NCBI GenBank assembly: GCA_963783965.1
Contig: CAWAPQ010000002.1
Span: forward strand, 372,001-436,000
Source of the DNA: Bog-473 sp963783965
Lineage (GTDB): Bacteria; Actinomycetota; Acidimicrobiia; Acidimicrobiales; RAAP-2
Direction of reading: 5' to 3'
Length of the DNA: 64,000 bases
Shown here: positions 8,739 to 17,628 of the stretch, piece after piece
How positions within the stretch are numbered: the stretch's first letter is position 1
How the letters are laid out: each line of letters begins with the position of its first letter
Program-made: the position numbers and the translations under genes
Notes under the pieces: model-generated
The model's input: the letters and a program-made list of their open reading frames with translations, nothing else
Databases searched by the model: none
Told to the model about the DNA's origin: nothing

Positions 8739-10354
8739 CGGCGGGCGACCCGGCTCCCGGTCGCCGCGGCGGCCGGCGCCGGTTGCCGCCGGTCCTCACG
8801 GCGGGAGCAGTTGCCGTGTCGGTGGTGGTGCTGCTGCCGCTCGTGTTCCTCATTGTGCAGGCCGTCCAGGTCGGGTGGGCGGACCTGCACCAGCTCCTGT
8901 TCCGGAGTCTGACCGCGACGCTGATCTGGAACACCGTCTCGCTCGTCGTCGTGGTGACCGCGCTCAGTGCCGTCGTCGGCACGCTGGCCGCCTGGTTCGT
9001 CGAGCGGACGGACGTTCCGTGTCGCCGCCTGCTGGCCATCCTCGTGGTGATTCCGCTGGGCATCCCGGACTTCCTGGTCAGCTTCGGATGGAAGGCCATC
9101 TTTCCCTCCATCGCCGGCTTCTGGGCCGCCGTGCTCGTGATGACCCTGGCCGTCTATCCGTTGGTCTTCCTTCCTGTCGCTGCCAGCCTGCGGTCGGCGG
9201 ACCCGGCGCAGGAGGAGGTGGCGCGCAGCCTCGGCCTGGGCCGGGTCCGGACGTTCTGGACCGTCACGGTGGGTCAGGCGCGGTTGGCCATCTCCGGAGG
9301 CGCGGTCCTGGTCGGCTTGGTGGTGCTGGCCGAGTTCGGCGCCTTCGAGATCCTCGGCTACCAGACCTTGACGACCGAGATCTACAACGAGTTCCAGGTC
9401 GGGTTCAACGAGCCGGCGGCCTGTGCCCTCTCCGTCATCCTGGTGCTCCTGGGCGGCGTGCTCCTGGCCGGCGAAAGCAGCGTCCGTGGCCAAGGCCGGA
9501 CGTCGCGGCTGGGCGCCGGCGCGGCTCGTCAGCTCCGCCCCGTTCCCCTCGGTCGGGGCCGACCGGTGGCGTTCGCAGGAGTGGCACTGCTGGTCGTGCT
9601 GGCCCTCGGCGTCCCGGTGGGAGCCGTCATCTATCTCCTGATCAAGGGGGGAAACAGCACGCTGCCGGCGGCGTCGTCCCTGGCCGACGCGACCCTGAAC
9701 ACGTTCGGGTACGGGGCGGCAGCCGGGGTCGTGGCGACACTCGCCGCGGTCCCGATCGCCCTGCTGTCGGTCCGTTTCCCGCGGCGGACGGTGCTCGGCC
9801 TGGAACGATCCAACCTGGTCGTCCTCGCCATCCCCGGCCTGGTCATCGCGTTGAGCCTCGCCTACGTGACCGAGCACTTCCTGCAGGGTCGCTTCTACCA
9901 AACCAGTTCCTTGCAGGTGGTCGCCTACGTCATCATGTTCTTCCCGCTGGCGGTCGTGGCCGTTCGCGCCGCCGTGGCCCGTGCACCCGTCGGGCTGGAG
10001 GAAGTGGCCGGCTCGCTCGGCGTCAGCCGACGCGCCGTCATGTGGCGCGTCACCCTGCCGCTGGTCGCCCCGGGCCTGGTGGCCGCCTTCGCCCTGGTTT
10101 TCCTCGAGACGGCGACCGAGCTCACGGCGACCTTGGTCCTGCACCCGACGAATGTGCAGACGCTCGCCACGCAGTTCTGGGCCTACGAGTCGAACGTGTC
10201 CTACTACCAGGCGGCCATTTACGCCGGCGTCATGATCCTCATTGCCGCCGTGCCCGGCTACGTACTCGGTCGCTGGTTCGACCGCCAGCCGGCGCGGATG
10301 GCCGCCGTCGGCCAGAGCGCGCTCGACCCATCGACCACACTGGTGTCCGCATGA
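8735..10354 (+). CDS. ferric iron ABC transporter permease (FbpB type, two fused permease domains)
   Basis: 539 residues with about twelve membrane helices in two homologous halves, as in FbpB-type iron permeases. Each half has an EAA loop for contact with the ATPase: EEVARSLGLGRVRTFWTVT in the first and EEVAGSLGVSRRAVMWRVTL in the second. A long loop around residues 245-285 joins the halves. The GTG start overlaps the stop of the binding-protein gene (GTGA), and the stop overlaps the ATG of the ATPase gene. It forms the membrane channel through which iron is moved inwards. Confidence 0.88.
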   Translation: MTAGDPAPGRRGGRRRLPPVLTAGAVAVSVVVLLPLVFLIVQAVQVGWADLHQLLFRSLTATLIWNTVSLVVVVTALSAVVGTLAAWFVERTDVPCRRLLAILVVIPLGIPDFLVSFGWKAIFPSIAGFWAAVLVMTLAVYPLVFLPVAASLRSADPAQEEVARSLGLGRVRTFWTVTVGQARLAISGGAVLVGLVVLAEFGAFEILGYQTLTTEIYNEFQVGFNEPAACALSVILVLLGGVLLAGESSVRGQGRTSRLGAGAARQLRPVPLGRGRPVAFAGVALLVVLALGVPVGAVIYLLIKGGNSTLPAASSLADATLNTFGYGAAAGVVATLAAVPIALLSVRFPRRTVLGLERSNLVVLAIPGLVIALSLAYVTEHFLQGRFYQTSSLQVVAYVIMFFPLAVVAVRAAVARAPVGLEEVAGSLGVSRRAVMWRVTLPLVAPGLVAAFALVFLETATELTATLVLHPTNVQTLATQFWAYESNVSYYQAAIYAGVMILIAAVPGYVLGRWFDRQPARMAAVGQSALDPSTTLVSA

Positions 10355-11424
10355 AGGACCTTCGCATCTCGGGCGTGGCCAAGGCGTTCGGGCCCCAGCC
10401 CGTCCTGCGTGGCGTGGATCTGTCGGTTCCGGCCGGTTCCTTCACCGCCATCCTCGGCGCGTCGGGGAGCGGGAAGACGACGTTGCTGCGGATTGTGGCG
10501 GGGTTCGAACGGCCCGATGACGGAGAGGTCCGGATCGGGGAGGATCTCGTCGAAGACGCCGCACGTCGCTTCGTTCCGAGCGAGCGACGGCGCATCGGCT
10601 ACGTCCCGCAAGAGGGCGCGCTGTTCCCGCACCTCAGCGTGGGCAGGAACGTCGCGTTCGGCCTGCCCCATGGTCCGGATCGCCGCAACCGTGTCGACGA
10701 CCTCCTCGAGCTCGTGGGGTTGTCGGGCTATCGCCGGCGCTACCCGCATCAGCTCTCCGGCGGGCAGCAACAGCGGGTCGCCCTCGCCCGGGCGCTCGCC
10801 GTCGGCCCCGAGGTCGTCTTGTTGGACGAGCCCTTCTCGTCGCTCGATGCGGCGCTGCGGTCCTCCGTCCGCGCCGACGTCCTCGCCGTCCTACGGCAGG
10901 CCGGCACCACCTCCATGTTGGTGACCCACGATCAGGACGAGGCACTGTCCATGGCCGACCAGGTGGCGGTGTTGCGCCACGGAGTGATCGCACAGGTGGA
11001 TACTCCGGCGGGCCTGTACGGCCGGCCCGGCGACATGGAGCTGGCGCAATTCCTGGGTGCGTCGAACGTCCTCGAGGGCGAGGTCCACGGCGGCACGGCG
11101 GCCACGGCGCTGGGGGACCTCTCGGTGGCGGCCGGCAGCGGAGCTGCCGCAGGCGGGCGGGCCCGGGTCATGGTCCGCCCCGAGCAGATCAGGCTCGACG
11201 AATCCCGCAACGGTGGGTTGGTGGCGACGGTGCAGAGCTACGAGTACTACGGCCACGATGCCGTGGTGCGGGTCCGGCCCGAGGGTGGGACCCTGCCCGA
11301 CCTCGTGGTGCGGGTCAGCGGGGGCTCGCCGCTCGAGCCCGGGCACCGGGTCGGGCTCTCCGTGCTCGGCTCCGTCGTGGTCTGGCCCCACGAGCCGTCG
11401 AAATCCGAAATTCCTCCCGAATGA
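10351..11424 (+). CDS. ferric iron ABC transporter ATP-binding protein (FbpC type)
   Basis: 357 residues. The Walker A motif GASGSGKTT is at residues 36-44, the signature LSGGQQQR is in place, Walker B is VVLLDEPFSSLD, and the H-loop is THDQDE. The C-terminal third carries a TOBE-type domain (VMVRPEQIRL onwards), as in FbpC/PotA-like importers. The ATG overlaps the permease stop by 4 bases, so it is translationally coupled. It powers iron import together with the two preceding genes. There is no separate promoter in sight, so it should share the iron-box control at 7610-7639. Confidence 0.9.
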   Translation: MKDLRISGVAKAFGPQPVLRGVDLSVPAGSFTAILGASGSGKTTLLRIVAGFERPDDGEVRIGEDLVEDAARRFVPSERRRIGYVPQEGALFPHLSVGRNVAFGLPHGPDRRNRVDDLLELVGLSGYRRRYPHQLSGGQQQRVALARALAVGPEVVLLDEPFSSLDAALRSSVRADVLAVLRQAGTTSMLVTHDQDEALSMADQVAVLRHGVIAQVDTPAGLYGRPGDMELAQFLGASNVLEGEVHGGTAATALGDLSVAAGSGAAAGGRARVMVRPEQIRLDESRNGGLVATVQSYEYYGHDAVVRVRPEGGTLPDLVVRVSGGSPLEPGHRVGLSVLGSVVVWPHEPSKSEIPPE

Positions 11425-11458
11425 CGCCTTCGTAACTACTGCTGTGTCGTCCTCCGTG

Positions 11459-11468
11459 CACTACAGTG
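11459..11468. promoter_or_regulatory. small inverted repeat upstream of the MerR gene (possible operator)
   Basis: CACT-AC-AGTG is a perfect 4+4 base dyad lying 46 bases before the MerR start. A related ACTACTG occurs about 25 bases further upstream. MerR regulators often bind dyads in their own promoters, so autoregulation is conceivable. The dyad is short and the assignment is speculative. Confidence 0.25.
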
Positions 11469-11513
11469 TCCGGTTGGAGTGGCAGCGCTGGAGTGGGATT
11501 GCAGGGAGGTGTG

Positions 11514-12017
11514 ATGGTCGACGACGCCGTAACGCGTGTCGGGGGGTTTCACGGGCCGCAGGTGTGTGGTCTCGTGGGTATCTCGTACCGGCAACTCGAC
11601 TACTGGGCCCGGACGGGCCTGCTTCAACCATCGGTGGCGACCGCCAAGGGCAGTGGGTCCCGGCGGGTCTACGCCTATTCCGACGTGCTCGAGCTCAAGG
11701 TGATCAAGCAGTTGCTCGATTCCGGCGTCTCCCTGCAGTCGGCACGGCGAGCCGTCGAGTGCCTGCGGGAGGATCTGGGCGCAGACCTGGCGTCGGCCAA
11801 CCTCGTCCTCACAGGGACCAGCTCGGTGCTGGCCCGTTCCAACGGTGAGGTCGTGGACCTCCTGGCCGGGGGCCAAGGCGTGTTCAACATCGTGCCGCTC
11901 GCCGGCGTGGTCGAGGAGCTGGACGCCGACATCGTGAGTCTCGACGCCGCGGCAAAGGCCGCCCCCGTCAAGGAGCGGCCCACCCGGGTGCAGGTCGCGC
12001 GGGCCTCGGGGGAGTGA
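11514..12017 (+). CDS. MerR-family transcriptional regulator (Rv1828-like)
   Basis: 167 residues. The N-terminal winged helix-turn-helix is recognisable as ISYRQLDYWARTGLLQPS followed by GSRRVYAYSDVLELKVIKQLLDSGVSLQ, the usual MerR sequence. The effector part (about residues 90-150) is short and lacks the Cys ligands of metal sensors, as in the Rv1828 group of actinobacterial MerR proteins. The ATG at 11514 has a GGGAGG ribosome-binding site a few bases upstream, preferred over in-frame codons further upstream. In mycobacteria this regulator neighbours a DUF151 gene; here the DUF151 tail is 11 kb away. Its stop overlaps the next gene by 4 bases. Confidence 0.8.
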   Translation: MVDDAVTRVGGFHGPQVCGLVGISYRQLDYWARTGLLQPSVATAKGSGSRRVYAYSDVLELKVIKQLLDSGVSLQSARRAVECLREDLGADLASANLVLTGTSSVLARSNGEVVDLLAGGQGVFNIVPLAGVVEELDADIVSLDAAAKAAPVKERPTRVQVARASGE

Positions 12018-12403
12018 CCTCGACGGACCCAGCGCGTGTCGGGCGCAGTCACCATCCGGCGTGTGTGCCCGCGGGGCAGGTCCGTTTCGCCCATCCGTCC
12101 GAGCGCCTGTTCGCCACCCTCCTCGACCTGTCGGGCGAGCGGTGGGAGTACGAGCCGGTGGAGTTCCCGTTGGCGTGGGACAGCAGCGGTTCACCCGTCG
12201 CCGGCTTCCGACCGGATTTCTATCTGCCCCGCCGCGGCGTGTTCATTGAGCTCACCACCGCCGACCAGAGGCTGGTGACGCGCAAGAACCGCAAGGTGCG
12301 CCGCATGCGTGAGCTGTACCCCGAGGTGCCGATCTCCATCGTGTACCAGCGCGACTTCGCCTCGCTCATCGCGTCACACGGTTTGCTGTCGGGGGCCGCC
12401 TAG
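12014..12403 (+). CDS. small restriction-endonuclease-fold-like protein
   Basis: 129 residues. The core FRPDFYLPRRGVFIELTTAD followed by RLVTRKNRKVRRMRELYP and a final IVYQRDF resembles the PD-(D/E)XK nuclease fold seen in short DUF559-like proteins: PD at the first acid, then E in a strand. The expected E-x-K is E-L-T here, so catalysis is uncertain. The GTG start overlaps the MerR stop (GTGA), so the pair is co-translated. Function unknown; DNA or RNA processing is the family-based guess. Confidence 0.6.
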   Translation: MTSTDPARVGRSHHPACVPAGQVRFAHPSERLFATLLDLSGERWEYEPVEFPLAWDSSGSPVAGFRPDFYLPRRGVFIELTTADQRLVTRKNRKVRRMRELYPEVPISIVYQRDFASLIASHGLLSGAA

Positions 12404-12412
12404 TCTGGCTGG

Positions 12413-13510
12413 GTGCACGCCGACGATGAGGCCGCAGCCTCGTGCCGCAGGTCACCGCTCCATGCGGAGCACCTCGCGCTCGGGGCCAAAATGGTCCCGT
12501 TCGGCGGCTGGGAGATGCCACTGGCCTATCCGGCCGGAACGGTGGCCGAGCATCGCGCCTGCCGCGGCGCGGCGGTTGCCTTCGACGTCAGTCATCTCGG
12601 AACGGTGCGCGTCCAGGGGCCCGAGGCCTTCGGCCATCTGCAGCACTCGTTGAGCAACGACCTGACCCGGATCCACCCTGGCCGGGCCCAGTACACCCAC
12701 CTCCTCGATGACGACGGGTTCGTGGTCGACGACATCATCGTGTGGTGGGTCGACGAGGAGCGGTTCGACGTGATGCCCAACGCCTCGAACACCACCGACG
12801 TCGTCGCGGCCATCGGCGGGAGCGACGTGACGGACGAGCGGGCCATCATCGCCGTGCAGGGACCGGACGCCCGTGCCCTGCTGGCGCGGGTCTCACCCGA
12901 GGCCGCCGCCGTCCACCGCTTCGCCGTCGAGCGGTTCGAGTGGGGCGGCGTGACCTGCCTGGTGGCGGGGACCGGGTACACGGGGGAGGACGGCGTCGAG
13001 TGCGCGGTCCCGGCGGACGTGGCAAGCCCGTTCTGGGAGGCCGTGCTCGGCCAGGGGGTCGTCCCGGCCGGGTTGGGCGCCCGCGACACGCTGCGGCTCG
13101 AGGCGGGGCTTCCGCTCCACGGCCACGAGCTCGGCCCCGGCATCACCCCGCTCCAGGCCGGGTTGGGTTGGGTGATCGGCTGGGACAAGGGGGATTTCAC
13201 CGGACGCGCCGCGCTGGAGGAGGAGAAGGCGAACGGTCCCGCCCGTCGCCTGCGCGGCATCGTGGCGGACGGTCGCCAGCCACTGCGCGACGGCTCGCTC
13301 CTCTGCGAGGGGTCGGACCAGGTAGGCATCCTGACCAGCGGCAACTTCTCGCCGATGCGCGAGCGGGGGATCGGGCTGGGCTTTGTCGATGCCGACGCCC
13401 GCCTGCTCGAGGGGGACGCCATCACGATCGTCCAGCGCGGGCGTGAGCTCCCGGCTCGTCTGGTGCGCCCACCCCTGTGGCCGATCCGCGAGGAAGAAGA
13501 GGGGGACTAG
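12413..13510 (+). CDS. gcvT: aminomethyltransferase, glycine cleavage T protein
   Basis: 365 residues, usual GcvT length. Conserved features include MVPFGGWEMPL near the N-terminus, the FDVSHLG segment, SNDLTRIHPGRAQYTHLLDDDGFVVDD around the catalytic Asp and folate pocket, and GLGARDTLRLEAGLPLHGHEL. T protein transfers the methylene group of the aminomethyl intermediate to tetrahydrofolate and releases ammonia. The GTG start lies 10 bases after the nuclease-like gene. The P protein gene follows after a glycine riboswitch. gcvH is not in the window. Confidence 0.93.
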   Translation: MHADDEAAASCRRSPLHAEHLALGAKMVPFGGWEMPLAYPAGTVAEHRACRGAAVAFDVSHLGTVRVQGPEAFGHLQHSLSNDLTRIHPGRAQYTHLLDDDGFVVDDIIVWWVDEERFDVMPNASNTTDVVAAIGGSDVTDERAIIAVQGPDARALLARVSPEAAAVHRFAVERFEWGGVTCLVAGTGYTGEDGVECAVPADVASPFWEAVLGQGVVPAGLGARDTLRLEAGLPLHGHELGPGITPLQAGLGWVIGWDKGDFTGRAALEEEKANGPARRLRGIVADGRQPLRDGSLLCEGSDQVGILTSGNFSPMRERGIGLGFVDADARLLEGDAITIVQRGRELPARLVRPPLWPIREEEEGD

Positions 13511-13584
13511 CTCGTCTCCCGGCAACCGGGCCGGCGGGGCCCGTGCCGTATAGTGGGTCGCACAACTGAATACGCCGTTTGAAC

Positions 13585-13775
13585 CGGAGCGCCAGAGTCC
13601 CCGCAGCACGCAGTCGGGGGGACGCCGGAGGAGCAACTCTCCCCGAGAAACTCTCAGGCCGACATACCGCTCCGGTGAGGCAACTCTGGAAAGCGGGCTC
13701 TTGCGGTCCGCACCGAAGGTGGAAGCCGTGTGCGAGACACGGTGAGGCTCTCAGGTCCAGTGACAGAGCGGGGAG
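13585..13775 (+). ncRNA. tandem glycine riboswitch
   Basis: Two consecutive glycine aptamers. In aptamer 1 the closing stem is CCAGAGT (13592-13598) with ACTCTGG (13683-13689); inside are CGCCGGAGGAGCAA (13623-13636) and GAAACTCTCAGGC (13647-13659). In aptamer 2 the stem is GCTCT (13697-13701) with AGAGC (13765-13769), with CACCGAAGGTGGAAGC and GGCTCTCAGG inside. These are the hallmark conserved blocks of the glycine riboswitch. It lies 50 bases before the P protein GTG. Expected behaviour is activation of gcvP by glycine. No clear intrinsic terminator follows, so translational control is plausible. Confidence 0.93.
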
Positions 13776-13824
13776 GACGTCCAACCAGTTCGGCGCGTGG
13801 CGCGGAACGCGTGAGGAGATCCCC

Positions 13825-16701
13825 GTGAGCGAACAGCGTCCAGGCGACCCAACCGAGGTGCTCGAGCCGTTCGAGCAATTCCTCCGACGTCACGTGGGCA
13901 CCTCCGACGAGGAGCAGGAGGGGATGCTCAAGGTCCTCGGCTACGAGACGCTCGACGCGCTCGTCGACGCCGCCGTGCCCGGCAGCGTCCGCAGCCTCGG
14001 GACGCTCGACCTCCCTCCGGCCGTGACCGAGCAGCAGGTCCTCGACGAGCTCCGGCGTCTCGCCGCCGGCAACACCGTCGCGGAGCCGATGATCGGCCTC
14101 GGGTACTCCGGGACCGTCACACCAGGCGTCATCCGGCGCAACGTCCTGGAGAGCCCGGCCTGGTACACGGCCTACACGCCCTACCAGCCCGAGATCAGTC
14201 AGGGGCGCCTCGAAGCCCTCCTCAACTTCCAGACGATGGTGAGCGACCTCACCGGTCTCCACACCGCGAACGCGTCCTTGCTCGACGAGAGCACCGCGGT
14301 GGCCGAGGCGGTCACGCTGATGCGCCGCCGCGCCACCAGCGGGTCCAACCGGGTGGTCGTCGACGCCGACTGCCTGCCGCAGACGATCGCCGTGCTGGCG
14401 ACGCGGTTAGCGCCGTTGGGCATCACCCTCGACGTGGTCGACCTGGACGGGGGTGCGCCGGCGGGTGACTACTTCGGCATGGTGCAGCAGTACCCCGGAT
14501 GCTCCGGTGGCATCCGTGACTTCGAGGCGCTGACCGCGGCGGCCCACGCCAAGGGCGCACTGGTAACCGTGGCCACGGACCTGCTCGCGCTCACGCTGCT
14601 GAAGCCGCCGGGGGAGTGGGGCGCCGACGTCGCGGTCGGGTCGTCCCAGCGGTTCGGCGTGCCTCTCTGGTACGGCGGTCCGCACGCGGCGTTCATGGCG
14701 ATCAGGAGCGGTCTGGAACGCGATCTGCCCGGCCGCCTCGTCGGGCTCTCGATCGACGCCGAGGATCGCCCGGCCTACCGCCTGGCGCTCCAGACGCGCG
14801 AGCAGCACATCCGCCGGGAGAAGGCCACCTCCAACATCTGCACGGCCCAGGTCCTGCTGGCGGTGGTGGCCTCCATGTACGCCGTGTACCACGGCGCCGA
14901 CGGCTTGCGCGGCATCGCCCGTCGCGTCCACGGCCGCGCCTCTGATCTGGCCCGCGGCCTGCAGGGAGCCGGCTTCTCGCTCGTCCACCCGGCGTTCTTC
15001 GACACGGTGGTCGTCGAGGCACCCGGCCGGGCACCGGCGATCGTGGCCGAAGCCGCCGAGCGCGGCGTGCTCCTGCGCCTGGTCGACGAGGACCACGTCG
15101 GCGTCTCGTGCGGCGAGACCACGACCACGGCGCACGTCGCGGTGGTGCTCGAGGCCTTCGGCGCCCCCGCCGGCGTCGAGGTGGCCCGGGGCGCCGCCGA
15201 GCCGGCCCTGCCCGAGGCACTCCTGCGCCGGGGCCCGATCCTCACCCACCCCGTGTTCTCGGAACACCACTCCGAGACCGCGATGCTGCGCTACCTGCGC
15301 CGCCTCTCCGACAAGGACTTCGCACTCGACCGTGGCATGATCCCGCTCGGTTCGTGCACCATGAAGTTGAACGCCACGACCGAGATGGAGCCGGTCGGCC
15401 TGCCCGGGTTCGCCGACATCCACCCCTTCGCCCCGCTCGAGACCACACCGGGCTACCTGTCGCTCATCGACGAGTTGGAGGAGTGGCTGGCCCGGGTCAC
15501 CGGCTACGCCAAGGTGTCGGTCCAGCCCAACGCAGGGAGCCAGGGGGAGCTGGCCGGACTCCTGGCCATCGCCGCCTATCACCGGGAGCGGGGCGACGAG
15601 GGCCGCAACGTCTGCCTCATCCCGTCCAGCGCGCACGGCACGAACGCAGCGTCGGCGGTCATGGCGGGCATGCGGGTCGTGGTGGTCGCCGCGCTGGGTG
15701 ACGGCACTGTCGATCTCGACGACCTCCGCTGCAAGTGCGAAGAACACAGTGAGAGCCTGGCCGCCATCATGGTCACGTACCCCTCGACGCACGGCGTGTA
15801 CGAGGAAGGCATCAGCGACATGTGCGCGCTGGTCCACCGGCACGGGGGCCAGGTCTACATCGACGGCGCGAACCTCAACGCGCTGCTCGGGCTGGCCGAG
15901 CCGGGACAGTTCGGCGGCGACGTGTCGCACCTGAACCTGCACAAGACCTTCTGCATCCCCCACGGCGGGGGAGGACCGGGCGTCGGACCGGTCGCCGTCG
16001 CCGAGCACCTGGTGCCGTTCCTCCCGTCGCATCCCCTGCACCCGCGCCCGGCCCAGCGGGAGGGGATCGGGCCGGTCAGCGGAGCGCCTTTCGGAAGTGC
16101 CGGGATCCTGTCCATCAGTTGGGCCTACATCCGCATGCTGTCGGGGGATGGCTTGGCCCACGCCACCAAGTCGGCCGTGCTGGCCGCCAACTACGTGGCG
16201 GCTCGCCTGGCGCCGTCGTATCCCATCCTCTACACGGGGAAGCACGCCCTGGTGGCTCACGAGTGCATCCTCGACCTGCGACCGCTGACCAAGGCGACCG
16301 GCGTCACGGTCGACGACGTGGCCAAGCGGCTCATCGACTACGGCTTCCACGCGCCGACCGTGAGCTTCCCCGTGGCGGGCACGCTGATGGTGGAGCCCAC
16401 CGAGAGCGAGGATCTGGCCGAGCTGGACCGTTTCTGTGACGCCATGACCGCCATCCGGAACGAAATCGAGGAGGTGGCGGCGGGCCGCTGGGCCGCCGAG
16501 GACAGCCCGCTGCGCGGGGCACCGCACACCGCCGCCGGACTCGTCGCGGCGTGGGAGCGCGCCTACGACCGTGAGACGGCGGTCTTTCCGGCCGGGCAGA
16601 AGGCGGCGAAGTACTGGCCCCCGGTGGCGCGGATCGACCAGGCCTACGGGGACCGCAATCTCTTCTGCTCGTGCCCACCGCCGGAGGCCTTCGCCGACTG
16701 A
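13825..16701 (+). CDS. gcvP: glycine dehydrogenase (decarboxylating), glycine cleavage P protein
   Basis: 958 residues, single-chain P protein. The PLP lysine is Lys707 in HLNLHKTFCIPHGGGGPG. Other anchors are PLGSCTMKLN and SAHGTNAASAVMAGM in the C-terminal half, and YTPYQPEISQGRLEALLNFQ in the N-terminal half. It decarboxylates glycine and passes the aminomethyl group to the lipoyl arm of GcvH. The GTG at 13825 follows GAGGAG; the open frame upstream of it is the glycine riboswitch, not coding. The gene is placed directly under the riboswitch, separate from gcvT's start. Confidence 0.95.
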   Translation: MSEQRPGDPTEVLEPFEQFLRRHVGTSDEEQEGMLKVLGYETLDALVDAAVPGSVRSLGTLDLPPAVTEQQVLDELRRLAAGNTVAEPMIGLGYSGTVTPGVIRRNVLESPAWYTAYTPYQPEISQGRLEALLNFQTMVSDLTGLHTANASLLDESTAVAEAVTLMRRRATSGSNRVVVDADCLPQTIAVLATRLAPLGITLDVVDLDGGAPAGDYFGMVQQYPGCSGGIRDFEALTAAAHAKGALVTVATDLLALTLLKPPGEWGADVAVGSSQRFGVPLWYGGPHAAFMAIRSGLERDLPGRLVGLSIDAEDRPAYRLALQTREQHIRREKATSNICTAQVLLAVVASMYAVYHGADGLRGIARRVHGRASDLARGLQGAGFSLVHPAFFDTVVVEAPGRAPAIVAEAAERGVLLRLVDEDHVGVSCGETTTTAHVAVVLEAFGAPAGVEVARGAAEPALPEALLRRGPILTHPVFSEHHSETAMLRYLRRLSDKDFALDRGMIPLGSCTMKLNATTEMEPVGLPGFADIHPFAPLETTPGYLSLIDELEEWLARVTGYAKVSVQPNAGSQGELAGLLAIAAYHRERGDEGRNVCLIPSSAHGTNAASAVMAGMRVVVVAALGDGTVDLDDLRCKCEEHSESLAAIMVTYPSTHGVYEEGISDMCALVHRHGGQVYIDGANLNALLGLAEPGQFGGDVSHLNLHKTFCIPHGGGGPGVGPVAVAEHLVPFLPSHPLHPRPAQREGIGPVSGAPFGSAGILSISWAYIRMLSGDGLAHATKSAVLAANYVAARLAPSYPILYTGKHALVAHECILDLRPLTKATGVTVDDVAKRLIDYGFHAPTVSFPVAGTLMVEPTESEDLAELDRFCDAMTAIRNEIEEVAAGRWAAEDSPLRGAPHTAAGLVAAWERAYDRETAVFPAGQKAAKYWPPVARIDQAYGDRNLFCSCPPPEAFAD

Positions 16702-16741
16702 CGACCGCGGGTTGCGCGACCAGTGGTGCTGGGCGCTGCGG

Positions 16742-17134
16742 TCACGCCCACGCGGTGAGTGCGATGCCGGCCGCGGCGGCGGCGAGGCACACCCCGAGCC
16801 CCCCCACGGTGTAGAGCACGGCCGTGGTGCGATGGCCGGTGTGGAGGAGGTGGATCGTCTCCCAACTCGCCGTCGACCAGGTGGTGTACCCGCCGCAGAG
16901 GCCCGTCCCGACGATGGCGAGGAGATGGGTCCCGAGGCCGTGATAGAGGGAGAGCCCGGTCAGGATCCCGAGGAGGAGCGAGCCCGACGCGTTCACGAGC
17001 ATCGTGCCGAGCGGCAGCGGATCGGGCCGCCGGATGCCGACATGGTGGATCACCAGCGCGCGCAAGGCGGCTCCTGCCCCACCCGCCAGGGCGACGATGA
17101 GCGCGAGCCCGAGAGTGGGGGAGTGGGCGCTCAT
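16742..17134 (-). CDS. crcB: CrcB/Fluc fluoride channel subunit (second of pair)
   Basis: 130 residues with four membrane helices. Fluc motifs are present: GGAGAALRALV at the first helix, VNASGSLLLG with the pore Asn in helix 2, and GGYTTWSTASWE at the break in helix 3. Fluoride channels are dual-topology dimers; paired genes usually encode heterodimer partners of opposite orientation. The ATG at 17134 overlaps the stop of the upstream partner (ATGA), so both are one translational unit behind the fluoride riboswitch. It exports fluoride passively. It converges with gcvP. Confidence 0.9.
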   Translation of the reverse strand: MSAHSPTLGLALIVALAGGAGAALRALVIHHVGIRRPDPLPLGTMLVNASGSLLLGILTGLSLYHGLGTHLLAIVGTGLCGGYTTWSTASWETIHLLHTGHRTTAVLYTVGGLGVCLAAAAAGIALTAWA

Positions 17135-17607
17135 GCCGGCACCACGCGGCGTCCGAGTGCGTGGCCGGCCACCACGAGGAGCAGGCCCCCGATGACCGTG
17201 GCCGCCAGATACGCCACGCAGGTCACGACGTCGCCGTTCTTGGCCAGCAGCGTGGCCTCCACGGTCAGGGTGGAATACGTGGTCCACCCTCCGAGGAACC
17301 CGACGACGAGGAGCGGCCGCAGCAGCGGCACTCGCGGACCGACGTGCTCGGTCAGCGGAAGCAAGGCCCCGATGGCCAACGAGCCCGAGAGGTTCACGAC
17401 CAGGGTCAGCCACGGGAATCCACTGGTGGCGATCGGGTGGTGCGCCTCCAGGAGGTAGCGGCAGACGGTACCGGCGGCGCCTCCGATGAAGACGGCCAGC
17501 AGGGTCGCCGCCGACAGGGAGATCGGGGGGAGCGATGGTTCGTCGAGGAGATCGGCCTCGCTCCGTGCGTGTTCGGTGTCGAACCGCTGTTGCGGGTCTG
17601 CGTCCAT
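17131..17607 (-). CDS. crcB: CrcB/Fluc fluoride channel subunit (first of pair)
   Basis: 158 residues, with an N-terminal cytoplasmic extension of about 30 acidic residues before four membrane helices. Motifs: GGAAGTVCRYLLE, VVNLSGSLAIG and GFLGGWTTYSTLTVE, matching Fluc channels. The ATG at 17607 has GGGAGG seven bases upstream and is preferred over a TTG that would overlap that site. With its neighbour it probably forms a heterodimeric fluoride channel that protects enzymes such as enolase and pyrophosphatase from fluoride. The N-terminal extension is longer than usual for CrcB. Confidence 0.9.
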   Translation of the reverse strand: MDADPQQRFDTEHARSEADLLDEPSLPPISLSAATLLAVFIGGAAGTVCRYLLEAHHPIATSGFPWLTLVVNLSGSLAIGALLPLTEHVGPRVPLLRPLLVVGFLGGWTTYSTLTVEATLLAKNGDVVTCVAYLAATVIGGLLLVVAGHALGRRVVPA

Positions 17608-17628
17608 GGCCGGGCCTCCCAATGCCGC

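Noticed and set aside
14407..16527. 706-residue frame antisense to gcvP
   Set aside because: gcvP on the other strand is unambiguous, with its PLP lysine; the antisense protein is low-complexity and Arg/Gly-rich.
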